The translations under genes were made by a program, and so were the position numbers. A stretch of 64,000 nucleotides of DNA, taken from NCBI GenBank assembly GCA_022818135.1, contig JAFMSR010000003.1, forward strand, positions 34,630,449 through 34,694,448, read 5' to 3'. Source of the stretch: Saxidomus purpurata. Its lineage: Eukaryota > Mollusca > Bivalvia > Venerida > Veneridae. Below, one piece after another: positions 39,839 to 52,145 of this stretch; the first letter of the stretch is position 1, and each line of letters opens with the position of its first letter. The notes under the pieces are model-generated. The model was not told where the DNA came from. It made no database searches and was given only the letters and a program-made list of their open reading frames with translations.

Positions 39839-40204
39839 CATAAAGTCTTCTTTATAAATGCTTTTTGTGTCCGTTGCCTGCAAAGAAGTACGGTGACAAT
39901 TAAGAACCACATTTCTGTTGTTTCTTTGAGGATACCTGTGTAGCTTGGAGGATAATTGCTAAATGTAGCTGCAAATTGTACACATTTAGTCTCTAATGGG
40001 ACTAAGATTTTCTCTAATATTGTTAAAAATTTCATAGAATGAACACCAGGAGAGCCATTTAAGTATCTAAAAGTTAAGATATCCATGTTAAGATATCCAT
40101 GTCTTCATTTGTATGTTTGTCCATCACACTCTAACTTAATTGCCCATAACATTGTATCCATCATTGATTTCAAACTTGGGACATAGATACAATATGTAGG
40201 TAGC

Positions 40205-40210
40205 AATAAA
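40205..40210 (+). terminator. Polyadenylation signal of the ENPP gene
   Basis: AATAAA about 370 nt after the ENPP stop codon; first canonical signal seen downstream. Confidence 0.45.
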
Positions 40211-40368
40211 GACTACTAATAGACAGTGAATATAGTACTAAAGAACTAACTGACTATTTGACCAAAGCATAACTGGTTAAAGTTCAATATGCCAGAACCA
40301 TAACTGTACCTTCAGGATTTAGTACCTACAAGTTATCTCCCTTTGTGAATTTCATTTGTTTGGTCATA

Positions 40369-41233
40369 TTGTGCGACAATATTAACCTTGCACTCATTAA
40401 TCTTCGCCAATATCATCGGCTTCGTTCGGGTTTGTTTTCGTAATTTCAATTGATTATCATATGGAACAAATACATTTCACCGACTGAAGTTCACTCCGCA
40501 GAGACAGTGGTGTAGTGGTAAGATGCCCAACTTATATGCAATGTTCCATGAGTTCGAATCCTCTACAGAAAATTTTAATTTTTATAGGAGTATGGCTATA
40601 ATTATTTAATTTGTGACAGTCTTTTGCACCGTTTATTCTATGATTTCTGTTATATTTTTTTATTGTTGATTAAATAACTTTGCTTTGCTATCTGTGTTTT
40701 AATTTTTTATGTATCAATACTTATTATTAGTATCCATGGCATTTCAGGAATAACATAAAATTTCATCGTCCGTTGAATGGATGTTTTTCCGTCTGTCCCT
40801 GGGTTATCTTCGAAATCCTTCGATATATTAGCCGAGGCAATCTTATCTTTAGAGCGTTTAGCTGTTTTGATGATTTGCTCGTCGACATTTTCAGTTCTAT
40901 ATACAAATGTTTGCGAAGTATGTAAAGACGACGGAGAAAGAATGCTCAAATAGTAATTAAAAAATCTTGAAACGTGATGAACAAAGACAATAGTTAATAT
41001 ACTATATGCAACAAAACGATTAATAAAATGTAAAACAAAACATCAAGCAAGACTCGAACCGGCATACGTTGGATTGGTAGTCAAATGCCTGATCCACTAT
41101 TCCATTGCGGAATGCGATATCTCGACAGTACGAAATTGATATTTTATATCAATCCCTTGTTATATTTTTATCCGAAGATTACCGACCACATATACGAAAT
41201 ATTCATGAGTGCCAGTTCAATATTGTCGCATAA
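40369..41233. mobile_element. TA-flanked inverted-repeat element with two opposed tRNA-like heads
   Basis: The ends TTGTGCGACAATATT (left) and TTATGCGACAATATT (right, reverse complement) match and continue into GCACTCATTAAT/GCACTCATGAAT. Both sides are flanked by TA. A tRNA-like head (GGTGTAGTGGTAAG ... GAGTTCGAATCC) lies at 40505-40562 on the plus strand. A second (GGAATAGTGGATCAGG ... GCCGGTTCGAGTC) lies near 41045-41105 on the minus strand. No transposase. Confidence 0.7.
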
Positions 41234-43401
41234 TACCTTTATCACTATTAACAGCAATCCAGGAAACAATAACCTATCAATATATGACATTTAGAGAAGA
41301 ATTGAATTGTGTCAATAATGATTCTTGCATGTTAACTAGTCAGCCAGTTGTTAAAAATTACTTGATTACAAAATATTTTGAGCTAAGTGTTAGTAGTTTA
41401 CAGATTTTAATGTGATTTTTGAAGTTCTGTTTTCTGGAACAAATTTCCTGTCTAAAGCATGTTCTATAGCAGATGACACATGTGTTCTGCTCTCCAATTT
41501 TGATAATCAACAGTTGTATTTTAAGCCTTTGTAGTCTTTGAAGAAGGCTGTGTGAAAACCAGCAACTGGGTTCTTGACAAGCAAGTGTCAAACAAGCCTG
41601 TGCATGACCACAGTCTGATCTAAACACAACATTGATTATTTTTGTATCTAAGATAATAATGGAAATTTTAGTGGCATGATGTTTATAATGGTATAAGTGA
41701 ATTTTAATCAAAAAAATTCTGGGTCATGCATTCTAGCGGTTGGATTTGATACAGCATGTCTCATTTTGTAATGACTAGTGCTACACCTGTCCTGGCTGTT
41801 TGTTTGTTATTACTTGTTAACCTAGAGCTATATTTTTGCTTTTTTTTATTTGAAAACAGTTAATTGAATATAATATTTTTTTATGAATGAATAAAAGATT
41901 GTCAGAATGGGTCTTTGCAGAATATTTAGCTTATATTTCTGCTTTTCTTTTCTACCTTATTTTAGGCTAGGATATTTATATTGTGTATTATGAACGCTCT
42001 GATATTGATCTGAACCATATCAGCTGCTGTGATCAACTGTTGTTGTTTATATGTGAATATTGTAGTTACTGACACATTTTCTTACTGTAGTTCATGACTA
42101 GATAGCAGTTTTGGCTCGCCTTTGCACATGGTGATCATGGGGAGCTTTTAGAATTGTTAGATGTCTGTCATCCTTCAGGCTATTCTCATCCATATCCACA
42201 TTTTGCTTTCAAGCAAGCTGCAAAGGAATGTTAATTCAATTCCATGTAGATCTATAAAGGAAAGCTTTGTTTATTTCATGCAGACCTGCAAGACCAAAAG
42301 CACAAATATTTTGCATACAGTGTTGTCTAGCAGTCCTCTAGCAGTTCTGTTCAAATCATGCCCTTTGTGTCAAAATTAGGACCAGTCTGGCAGCAACTTG
42401 TTTTACAAAGACTAAAAAATGAAACAATAAACCTTAAATAATTTCATGTCATAAACCACTGGCATGATTTCAAATATTTTCACAGATATGTTCTTTGGAT
42501 AACAAACTAATAAAGTTTGTACAATTCATCAATGGACTTAGCTGCCAGGCTTGCTTCAAAAGTCTTCTTGTCCAAAATTTTAAGGTTATGGACCTTATTA
42601 TACCCCTATAAATGAAGTTTAAAGCCACTTTTATGGGTCATTGGTTTTTTGTGTCTGCCTCATATCTTCTAAACCTAATGAAGGATTTTCATGAAACTGG
42701 GGTAAAACGTTCATCTTAAAGGGGTCCGTAATATATGGACCCTGTTCTTACTAAGATAATCTGGAAAACATACTAGTACATTCCAACCTCACTGAGCCAT
42801 TGAGCACTTGTAGAACCCATATTCCAACTGTGTCATCTGAAGATTAAGGTCACACTTAATGTCACCTTTTCAACATCCCTCCATGTAGCTGTCTTTGAAA
42901 CTTCCTTATAAACACTATATATATAATGATTACAAAACTGAATATATTTATTTTAAATAAATTCAGATTGACTTCTGAAAGAACAGTATTAAGGCTGAAC
43001 TCGACATAGCTGCACCAAGTACTTTCTCATTACAAATCAATCCTGATGTAACAGCAAAAACTAATTAATGTGGAGAATATCTAAGACCATGAGCCAGTTG
43101 AGAACTACAAGCTTGCAGTTTTATATACTAGTGCTTTAGTACGTAGTTTGAATACTGTTCCTGTGTACAGAGTTACAGATATATAATATATTGTATCTGT
43201 TTCTGCTTTAATAGTTCCTGTATTCAAGACTAAAGGGCTTGGTGCAATATTGCTGAATTTACTAAATTAGAATATTTAAGGAGAGAGTTTATAAATAAGC
43301 CTAGAGCTTTCTACTCAATCCTGTATGCTGTTTTGTAAGAGTATGTCTTACATGTGATTTATCAATAAAATACTGTTTAAACCAAATTAGAATTTTGTAT
43401 A
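41234..43401. other. Intergenic region with decayed repeats
   Basis: Between about 42110 and 42420 there is a much-diverged piece similar to family 1 (GTCAAAATTAGGACC, TTTTACAAAGAC). At 42600 there is a decayed start of the family-5 type (TTATACCCCTATAAATGAAG). No gene recognised. Confidence 0.4.
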
Positions 43402-43792
43402 CCCGGTAAAAAAGAAATGCAAACACTGTATACACCCACGTGATTTCATGGACTGTATATTAATCAGTTAATGGTTTAAATTTTAATTGGTAATTCAGGG
43501 AAAATCACTGTAAAGTATTCACGCATGGGATGATTTCAAACTTTAAGATAAAGTGAATACATGTAAACAAAAATTCAGCAATTTTGCAACTTTTTGAAGT
43601 CAAGTTAAACTGATTCAAACAAAGTTTGCAATAAAACAAAAAAATCAGATTACCAGTATGCAAAAATGCTATTAGTAGATTGGTATTGGAAAGTACATTT
43701 AGAAAATTAATAAATTATACTAAATGCAATTTAATGGCTAATTAGGGAACAATCACTAGGACATCAGCATTTGCATTTCTTTTTTGCCAGGT
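43402..43792. mobile_element. Small inverted-repeat element
   Basis: The left end ACCCGGTAAAAAAGAAATGC and the reverse complement of the right end ACCTGGCAAAAAAGAAATGC match at 18 of 20 bases. The interior is AT-rich without a protein. A TA target is possible but not clear. Confidence 0.65.
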
Positions 43793-44008
43793 TTAGAATA
43801 AAATTGAAGTGTGTGTACAATAGTGTTTGGCAATGCCTAGTTTGCCCATGAAATGCTCAAATATGATTAAAACATTCCACTGATACTGTTAAGGTAAATG
43901 TTTTACATGTGCCATTGTGATAATAATAGAATTGTGTGTATGTAATGATAACAATACTGAATGATATAAAAGTTATTATGAATAAAGTACACATGTATAT
44001 GCGGAGTA

Positions 44009-44880
44009 CAATCTAACCTGCCTATAGCGGTCAGCAAGGGGACTCGCCAAAAGTGACCACTATAGACAGGTGACCACATATCCAGGTTGACAAGGATATG
44101 ATAAAAATTTGTTAAAATAAGACAATATCTAGTTACAGTAGTTTATTACATTACACATATGGCATATCAATTTATATGATACACTCATTAATGCTTTTAA
44201 TGTAATTTGTGTCAATTTCATACTGAGACAAATATTCAGCCTTCCTTTTGATGGTTTGTTCAATCTGTGTTCTTCCCACACAGAATTGATCAGCAAGTTT
44301 TCGAGACCTATTCCCACATTCAAACGCTTTCATTACACAAACTGGTTCTTTTAACAAAAGCACTTTACGTTTAGGTGAAGACATACTGGGGATAAAACTG
44401 GCATACAGACTGCCTTGTCATAGATTTTTATACCTAGTGATGTTTCAATTAACCTGAAAAGTTTTCGATCAAACTTACGCAAAATCACGGAAATTCATAA
44501 AAAATCTCATGCATAAAAATGACATCGCTCATTGATTGCTCAATATCAAGCAAACCAAACAAACTCACATAATTGATCTAAACCTCTAAAATTTATGTAT
44601 TATTCACACATTTTTAATGATCATAATCCACATTTAATCGGTTTCAATCAGCTTTTTAATGCTTCCGGCTAATTGCCGTGATACTTGCACGCTGTTTTTT
44701 TTTGTCATTGGCCGTTATATAATCAGTTCCAGACTTAAATAAGTGGCCACTGACCGCGTTAAACAAGGTTACGCTATAAACAGGTTACATTTAGACTGAT
44801 TTCCCGCCGTCGCACCTAAGACTGGCCATTACAGACAGGGTCACGTTATATATAGGTGACTGCTATTGCAGGTTAGACTG
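44009..44880. mobile_element. Pogo/Tigger-like transposon remnant
   Basis: The ends CAATCTAACCTGCCTATAGC (left) and CAGTCTAACCTGCAATAGC (right, reverse complement) are flanked by TA on each side. The interior is 872 bp and keeps the N-terminus of a pogo-type transposase on the minus strand (44384-44172). It is far shorter than an autonomous element, so the catalytic domain has been lost by internal deletion. Confidence 0.82.
44172..44384 (-). pseudogene. Truncated transposase, CENP-B-type N-terminal HTH
   Basis: A 70-residue frame starting MSSPKRKVLLLKEPVCVMKA and continuing GNRSRKLADQFCVGRTQIEQ. This is the CENP-B N-terminal helix-turn-helix seen in pogo/Tigger transposases (KRK start, RKLA-QF-VG-TQI core). 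The second DNA-binding helix domain and the DDE catalytic domain are missing. Family role: the HTH binds the element's terminal repeats. Confidence 0.75.
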
Positions 44881-44882
44881 TA

Positions 44883-46080
44883 CAATTTAAATACTTATTT
44901 TGGCATACTTTTGTTGTTGGTTTCTGTAACTGTACAGTAATATTTTGGTTTGTTTTGCTTTTAGAGTGGGCAATACATTTCACCTTAGAACAAAATTTAA
45001 ATGTTGTTATGTGTACCCCCTCTTAGGGAGACTTATTGGTTTTAGCATTGTTGGTTGTCTGTCTGGTTTAATTTTTACGGGATTCATTTCAATTAAGTCT
45101 TTCTGGATATTGATAAAACTTGACAGGAAGCATCAGTTCAACATTGGGACTACATGTATTAATAGAAAAACTGGTCCGCTCTTGCTCTTCTCAACTCCTG
45201 GCTAGAAAATTCCACAGGAAGCATTAGTACGAAATCTGGTTGTGCATATCATAACTTGGAGTCACTACCTCATGAATTTACTTAAGATATATCCCCTCTA
45301 TGATCAGTCATTAAAATGTGTGTGGCCAGATTGTACCACCATGGGTAAGAAATTGTTTGGTAGGAAAGAGGAGCTCAAAAGATAGCTTAAATTCCTTCAG
45401 CACTATGACCAGGGTGATCGTGTAGACCATAAACACAGAGAGGGAGGGAGACTACCTCGAAGTTCAAGGACACAAAACTATAAATAGAGGCTGGATCATA
45501 ATAAAAGTTTTCAGGAAGTAGCAGTATGAAGTGTAATTTTAGGTACATGTATTTGGATTTTTCATAACTCTGGTCAAATTCAAAAGGGCTCCATCCACCT
45601 TTAGCTTGTCCAGGTTACATCTCGAAAACCCCTTGCTGGATTTCGATAAAACTTTGCAGGAAGCATCAGTATGATGTATATTTGTGCATAGTGTAACTTA
45701 AGATCTATATCTCAAAGGTCAAGGTCACAAGTTTTTAATATAAATTTGGCCCCTCTTGTCTGCATCTGCGATTGGATATATCAAGATTAGTTGTGCATAT
45801 CACAGGACCTGGTGTGTTCTGGTTGTTTCATTGCTCATGGAGTTATTGTACAAGAATAGGGAGACAAATATGTTTGTATCAAAGTAACATTGTAATTTCA
45901 TTATAGCTTTATTTGTGTAATGAATGAACTGTACATCATTGATACATAATTTATGATATATAAGTTTTGAATTATTTAAGAATACAGTAAACTCCGTATT
46001 TATCAACTCTGGATATAATGTAAGACTGATCAATATAAAGAACTTTTCTTCTTGGCCTGATTTTTTCCTTCTTTGTTTAG
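44883..46080. other. Intergenic region with a decayed tandem repeat
   Basis: Diverged phrases GACAGGAAGCATCAGT, CAGGAAGCATTAG and GCAGGAAGCATCAGTATGA recur between about 45120 and 45680, after a weak hairpin start near 45018 (TACCCCCTCTTAGGG). It is probably an old relative of the tandem-core repeats. No gene. Confidence 0.4.
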
Positions 46081-47260
46081 TTATACCCCCAAAACGAAGT
46101 TTAGGGGGGTATATAGGAGTCACCCGGTGGTTGGTCGGTCGGTCGGGCGGTCTGTTGCATTTTCCTTGTCCGGAGCATAACTTGAAAACTACTTGTTGGA
46201 ATTCAATACAACTTCATACAATGATCAAGCACATTGAGAGAAAGTGCAGTGCACAAGAACTATAACTCCATCTTGACTAATAACAGAGTTATTGCCCTTT
46301 GTTAGTTTTCCTTGTCCGGATTATAACTTGAAAACTACTGGTTGGAATTCAATACAACTTCATACAATGGTCAAGCACATTGAGAGGAAGTGCAGTGCAC
46401 AAGAACTATAACTCCATCTTGACTAATTACAGAGTTATTGCCCTTTGTTACTTTTCCTTGTCCGGAGCATAACTTGAAAACTACTGGTTGGAATTCAATA
46501 CAACTTCATACAATGGTCAAGCACATTGAGAGGAAGTGCAGTGCAGAAGAACCATAACTCCATCTTGACTAATTACAGAGTTATTGCCCTTTGTTGCTTT
46601 TCCTTGTCCGGAGCATAACTTGAAAACTACTGGTTGGAATTCAATACAATTTCATACAATGATCAAGCACAATGAGAGGAAGTGCAGTGTACAAGAACCA
46701 TAACTCTATCTAGAGTATTTTCAGAGTTATTGCCCTTTGTTATTTTTTCTTCTCCAGAGCATTACTTGAAAACTACTGGTTGGAATTCAATATAACCTCA
46801 TACAATGGTCAAGCACAATGAGAGGAAGTGCAGTGCACAAGAACCATAACTCCATCTTGACTCATTACAGAGTTATTGCCCTTTGTTACTTTTCCTTGTC
46901 CGGAGCATTATTCGAAAACTTCTGGTTGGAATTCAATACAACTTCATAAAATGGTCAAGCGCATTGAGAGGAAGTGCAGTGCGAAAGAACAATAACTCTA
47001 TCTTGACTCATTTCAGAGTTATTGCCCTTTGTTACTTTTACTTGTCCGGAGCATTATTCAAAAACTATTGGTTGGAATTCAATACAACTTCATACAATGG
47101 TCAAGCACAATGAGAGGAAGTGCAGTGTACAAGAACCATAACTCCATCTTGACAAATTACAGAGTTATTGCCAAGAACAATATCTCTTTTTAGTTTGTTT
47201 GCAAGGTATTCTGTTACTACGAACTTTCTCAGTTTATAAAGCAGTCTTTTGGGGGTATTA
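46081..47260. repeat. Tandem-core repeat family 5, seven 146-bp units
   Basis: The left end TTATACCCCCAAAACGAAG forms a hairpin with TTTAGGGGGGTATA, followed by GGTTGGTCGGTCGGTCGGGC. Seven units spaced at exactly 146 bp follow (the motif TCCGGAGCA or a variant at 46169, 46315, 46461, 46607, 46753, 46899 and 47045). The right end TTTTGGGGGTATTA (47247-47260) is the inverted copy of the left end. Noncoding. Confidence 0.9.
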
Positions 47261-47278
47261 ATCACATTTAGTGATAGC

Positions 47279-47555
47279 TCTAGTTTATACAAATTTATTT
47301 TAGTTCAATTACGAAGAAAGCTTTGTAGCTTATTGAACCACTCTCAAACACTTATTCCAGATGTCATCACACTCGCAAGAGAGAGACAGCAAGTTTGACA
47401 TCACTACTACCCATTTACAGCTGGGTGTACTGAGGCACATGTGGCATCAGTGTCTTAGCCCAAGGACACACCTCGCTTGGGCTGGGATTCGAACCTGGGA
47501 CCTATCGTTCCAGAGGCAAATGCCCTAACCATTTAACTAATGAGGCCCACACTGT
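47279..47555 (-). mobile_element. tRNA-derived SINE, family B, minus copy
   Basis: Reverse-orientation copy of the element at 19467-19737. On the minus strand it has AGTTAAATGGTTAGGGCA, then GGTTCGAATCCC, CACATGTGCCTCAGTACACC, and the end AAATTTGTATAAACTA. It directly follows the family-5 repeat. Confidence 0.8.
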
Positions 47556-48465
47556 TTACCTTCCTTTATTTCAAATTAGATACATGGCTATCGAATTACA
47601 TGTACAAATATGTTCTGATGAGTTAAAAAATATGTTAACTTTGCATTATTCTTTTGACTTCTGCATTGTTTTTTTCAAAGCACACTTGTCTTATAGTCCA
47701 TTATTCCAAAATGAAAACTTAACAAAAAATTATGGCAGCTGTGCAGTTAACATGACATTTTTCGTGTACACATCAAAACTCACTGATATTTAGGACTACT
47801 AAAACAGTTTAATTTCAAGTTTATTTAAGTTTTATGAAAATAAACGGTTTGTATATATTGAGATGATTATTGAATTTATTGTTTGCAAGCAATACCTCAA
47901 AAAATTGATGTGTACAATGTACATGTAAATAAGCAGGTGTGAAAAGCGTGCTGTATCTATCTTAAGTGTATGTGGACACAATGTATTAAGATGAATGGGG
48001 ATAGATCCACTGCAGTCTAGTGTCATCAGACCATTGTTACTTTAATGGCTGAAAAAAAAAAACACTTGAAAAAATAATACATTTTAAAACTGAACGAAGA
48101 CTAACAATTTTATATCTTTTTAAATCTGCAAAAGGAGGTAGGTAAACGAATTTTATTACATTTTACTTCAAAATACATTTGTTATGTACATGTATTTTAG
48201 TTTGATATATACACATTGAATATAAGGAATTTGTTTGATACTGTATATGGATATAAGGAACTCAAAATATAAGGAACAAATTTTATAGACCTTAAGGAAT
48301 TTGTTATAAACAGAGTTTACTGTATTCTTTAAAGCAATGTTTGTTTATGACTTTTGTAATGTATCGGAAATACATAAGCTTTATCATGTTAATAGTCAGT
48401 AAATATATCTTTTTGTTATTTGCCAACCATTGCCTTTTTTTTTCTACACTTTACGGTATTACTTA

Positions 48466-49073
48466 GAGTGGTGGAACCTATGCTGGAGGTATTTTTAATG
48501 TATATCAGCTGTTCAGAAAGCAAGAAATCCTAACCATTCTGATTTGCCTCTGCGAAAACATAATGTTATCCCTGTTAAATCGAAACAAGATGTTGATGTG
48601 CGTCATCACGTGACTATGTCGTTCTGGGAGCTATTGACACAACACATGTCAAAACTTGAAATTTCACCACGAAAAGAACCAATGCTGGCGGTATGTGATA
48701 TTTGACAACCAACAGGTGGGAAACAGTTTTTAGAACCTAAATATTAACTAACAAGAGATAACAGTTTCCATAGAATTTATATCTTTATACAAAAGAAATA
48801 AGTTTTATAAAAAATGCTAACTTTAACTGGGTGATTTTGATGTCTATATTTAAGAATTTTTCTAGCAAAATGGATCAAGTACAATTGTATCGACTGCTGT
48901 GACATCACAGAGCTGCAGGCGATGCTATCACTATGTTTGCTGTAAAAGCATTTCATTGACTGACAATGCTGAATATACCCTGAAAATATTTTCTTCATCT
49001 GTTTTTCTGTAAATAGCCATTTTTCGGAGATACCACCAGCATAGGGATACCGCCAGCATAGGTTCCACCACTC
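48466..49073. mobile_element. TA-flanked MITE with ends GAGTGGTGGAACCTATGCTG
   Basis: The left end at 48466 and the reverse complement of the right end at 49073 both read GAGTGGTGGAACCTATGCTG, with TA outside each. The phrase ATGCTGGCGGTAT or ATGCTGGTGGTAT recurs inside (48683, 49028, 49047). No transposase. The preceding interval 47556-48465 shows no gene. Confidence 0.8.
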
Positions 49074-49136
49074 TATTTGAATCAGACACATAGATTACAT
49101 GCTCAACGGAGAATACCCTACAACTAGAAAATTAGT

Positions 49137-50840
49137 TTTTAGCTCACCTGGCACTTTGTGCCCAGGTGAGCTTTAAGGATGGATGATTGTCCATCATCTC
49201 TACGTCTAAGCCCAAAAGGTGGGGGTTAAGTGGCTAAGGCAATAACGGGGTTACAGCTAATTCTCTTTGATGTCATTCATTCCGTATGTCTAGTTTTGCT
49301 TTCTTGGAGCTTATGTGGCTAAAAAGTACAACAGAGAGAATAAAAGAATAGCCACACAACTGCCAATTTTTAGTATGTCATCAGTCAACTTTTATTTCAA
49401 ACGACATCTCCTCTGAAACCGCTGGCCCAATGTTGATGAATCTTGGCAGAGATGTTCCTTGCATGAAGTTCTACCAAACTTGTTCAAAGAACTCCATTCC
49501 ATGCAGAACTATGAAAAAAAAAAAAAAATCTCTGAAACCACAACGCTTAAAGCTTAGATATTTGGCCTTGTTGACCTCTACCAAACTTGTTCAAATCATG
49601 ACCCCTTGGTTAAAATTGACTCCACCTGGAAGGTCACTTGATTTACATAGGTTTCTATATTGTCTATAGTAAAATCTTTAAAAAATCTTCATCTCCAAAG
49701 CCACCCTAGAGCTAAAAAAATTAGTAAATAGCATTGTCTAGTGGACCTCCACCAAGTTGTTCAAATCATGCCCATGGGGTCAACATTGGCCCTGCTAGAG
49801 GGTCACTTGTTTTACATAATTATACAGGAAAACCTTTAAAAATCTTCTTCTCCAAAACCACAAGGCCTAAAGATTAGATATTTGGCATGTAGCATTGGCT
49901 AGTGGACCTCTACCAAAAATGTTAAAATCATCACCCAGTGGTTAAAACTGACCCCCACCCAGAGGGTCACTTGATTTTACATAGGTTTCTATAGGAAAAT
50001 CTTTAAAAATTCTTCTCCGAAACCACAAGGTCTAGAGCTTAGATATTTAGTGTGTAGCAGTGTCTAGTGGACCTGTTCAGTGTTTGTTTAAATCATGCCC
50101 CTGGGGTCAAAATTGACCCTGCACCTGTTTTGCATAGACATATTTAGGAAAACCTTTAAAAATCTTCTTCTCCAAAACCACAAGGTCTAGAGCCTAGATA
50201 TGTAGTGTGTAGCAGTGTCTAGCGGACTTTTTCAAAGTGTGCTCAAATCATGCCCCCAAGGTCAAAATTGACTCTGCCTGGGGATTCACTTGGTAAAGGA
50301 AAGACTTACAAAAATGGTTAAAAGTGTAACAGTGTCTAGTGGACCTCTTCAGTGTTTGTTTAAATCATGCCCCTGGGGTCAAAATTGACCCTGCACTTGT
50401 TTTGCATAGACATATTTAGGAAAACCTTTAAAAGTCTTCTTCTCCAAAACCAAAAGGCCTAGACATTTGTGTAGCACTTAGATATTTGTTCTGTTACATT
50501 GTCTAGTGGTCCTCTATTAAGTTTGTTCAAATCATGCCCCTTTGGTCAAAATTGACAATGCCCACAGGGGAGGGGGTGGGTGGGGGGGGAGTCCCTTGTC
50601 TTTATATAGAGTTATAGGAGAAACCTATCTTCCAATGAGTTCCTATAGAAACCACTGACTTACCAAGCAACCACTGACTTCCTTACCAACCTGTAAGAGA
50701 CTTTCTTAGCAACCACTGACTTCCCTTGGAACAAGTGACTTCCTTAGCAACCATTCACTTCCCCTAGCAACCAGTGCCTTCCTGAGGTTAGTGCACTGGT
50801 ACTCAGGTGAGTGATATAGGTCATTCATGGCCATCTTATT
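49137..50840 (+). repeat. Tandem-core repeat family 1, older plus copy
   Basis: Opens with the hairpin AGCTCACCTGGCAC/GTGCCCAGGTGAGCT, runs through many strongly diverged units (TTAGATATT, GTCTAGTGGACC, GGTCAAAATTGAC) and ends CAGGTGAGTGATATAGGTCA then GGCCATCTTATT. Its divergence suggests an older insertion than the copies at 28 and 35 kb. Confidence 0.78.
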
Positions 50841-52145
50841 CCTCAAGTGTTTAGAAATTGGTTAAGTTTGTGTAAAATAATAAGTAAATGCATTTTGTTC
50901 AAAAATAATATTTATTGAGAAAAATGTATCTGTCATTCAAAACATACTATTATTATATCAACATTTTAACCTTTTATAATAAATTGCTATCCACCCAAAA
51001 AGCAGCAACACAACATATGATATTTCGGTAAATGTATGGGTTATTACTCATGTTTGGCTTACTCTTTCAGGTTTGGGTGAAAAATCTTTCCTGAAATGTG
51101 TTACAGTTTTTAACTCATTTCAAAATTCATTATCTTTAAGGGTATGGCCCAAGTCCTTGTTACAAACCTTAATCTATACTTATATGATGCGAAACACAAC
51201 AAAAGGTCTTTATGGGTCAAATAATTATGTCATATTTTTTTAAGCAAATATGCTACAGTTTATATTGAGGTATCAAATTAAAGAGCACATTTATGAATAC
51301 CATCTAAATTTTTATGTCAGTATTGCTCATGAATATTAATTAGGTGAAAAGACACATGCAAAAAGTAGAATCTGTTAAGGTTACTTCTAATTTTGATGAA
51401 TCTGCGGTCATTCTTTTCAAAATATCTTAATTCTATAGACTAAAATACAAGCATGTAAAATTAAGTCCATTTGCATAATTTATGCATAATTATTGTAACT
51501 AGCAAAATTTATATATATATATATACGTAACTTTGTAACAGATTGGTCGATTTTCATAAGCCATTCATTTTTGTAAATCTCAAGTCTGTTCTCTTGTTTG
51601 CACACTGTTTAAAGCCTTCAATATTTGTTATAAAAAGTTGGAATTTTAGCACTTCAGTCAATAAATATTCATAAGTTTTTGTCTTTAAAATTTTGATAGT
51701 ATTTCAATATATGTGGCACCAACATCAAAAGTGTATCAGTTACACATTGATTTTTGTCATGTTGTGTATCAAATGTGTTCTGTTCATAAAAATATGGATT
51801 GCACTTCAATAAAAAATTACAAACTTAACAAATATTTGTTGTTTTGATATTTTATACCAAATTTGATCTGTTTCTTACCACAATTTCCTCAATTTCCTCA
51901 TTCTACATTTTAACAATTTTGTGAAGTATTCATCTCTGTATATTTCTCAATATGTTATGTCCATATGACATGTTAAAATTATATCTATGTTTAATGGTGT
52001 TTTGACAAAAATCAACGATTTTGAAATTCTAGTTAGATCTATATCTATTTTTGGAGTTTAATGACCGGTCCAACAGTATTTCATTTATTGTAAAACTAAA
52101 CTAACTAAAATGCACGTTACAGTGTAACCAACTTTAAAACGTTGC
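50841..52145. other. AT-rich intergenic region
   Basis: No gene or mobile element recognised. A short TA microsatellite lies near 51510-51526. Confidence 0.5.
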
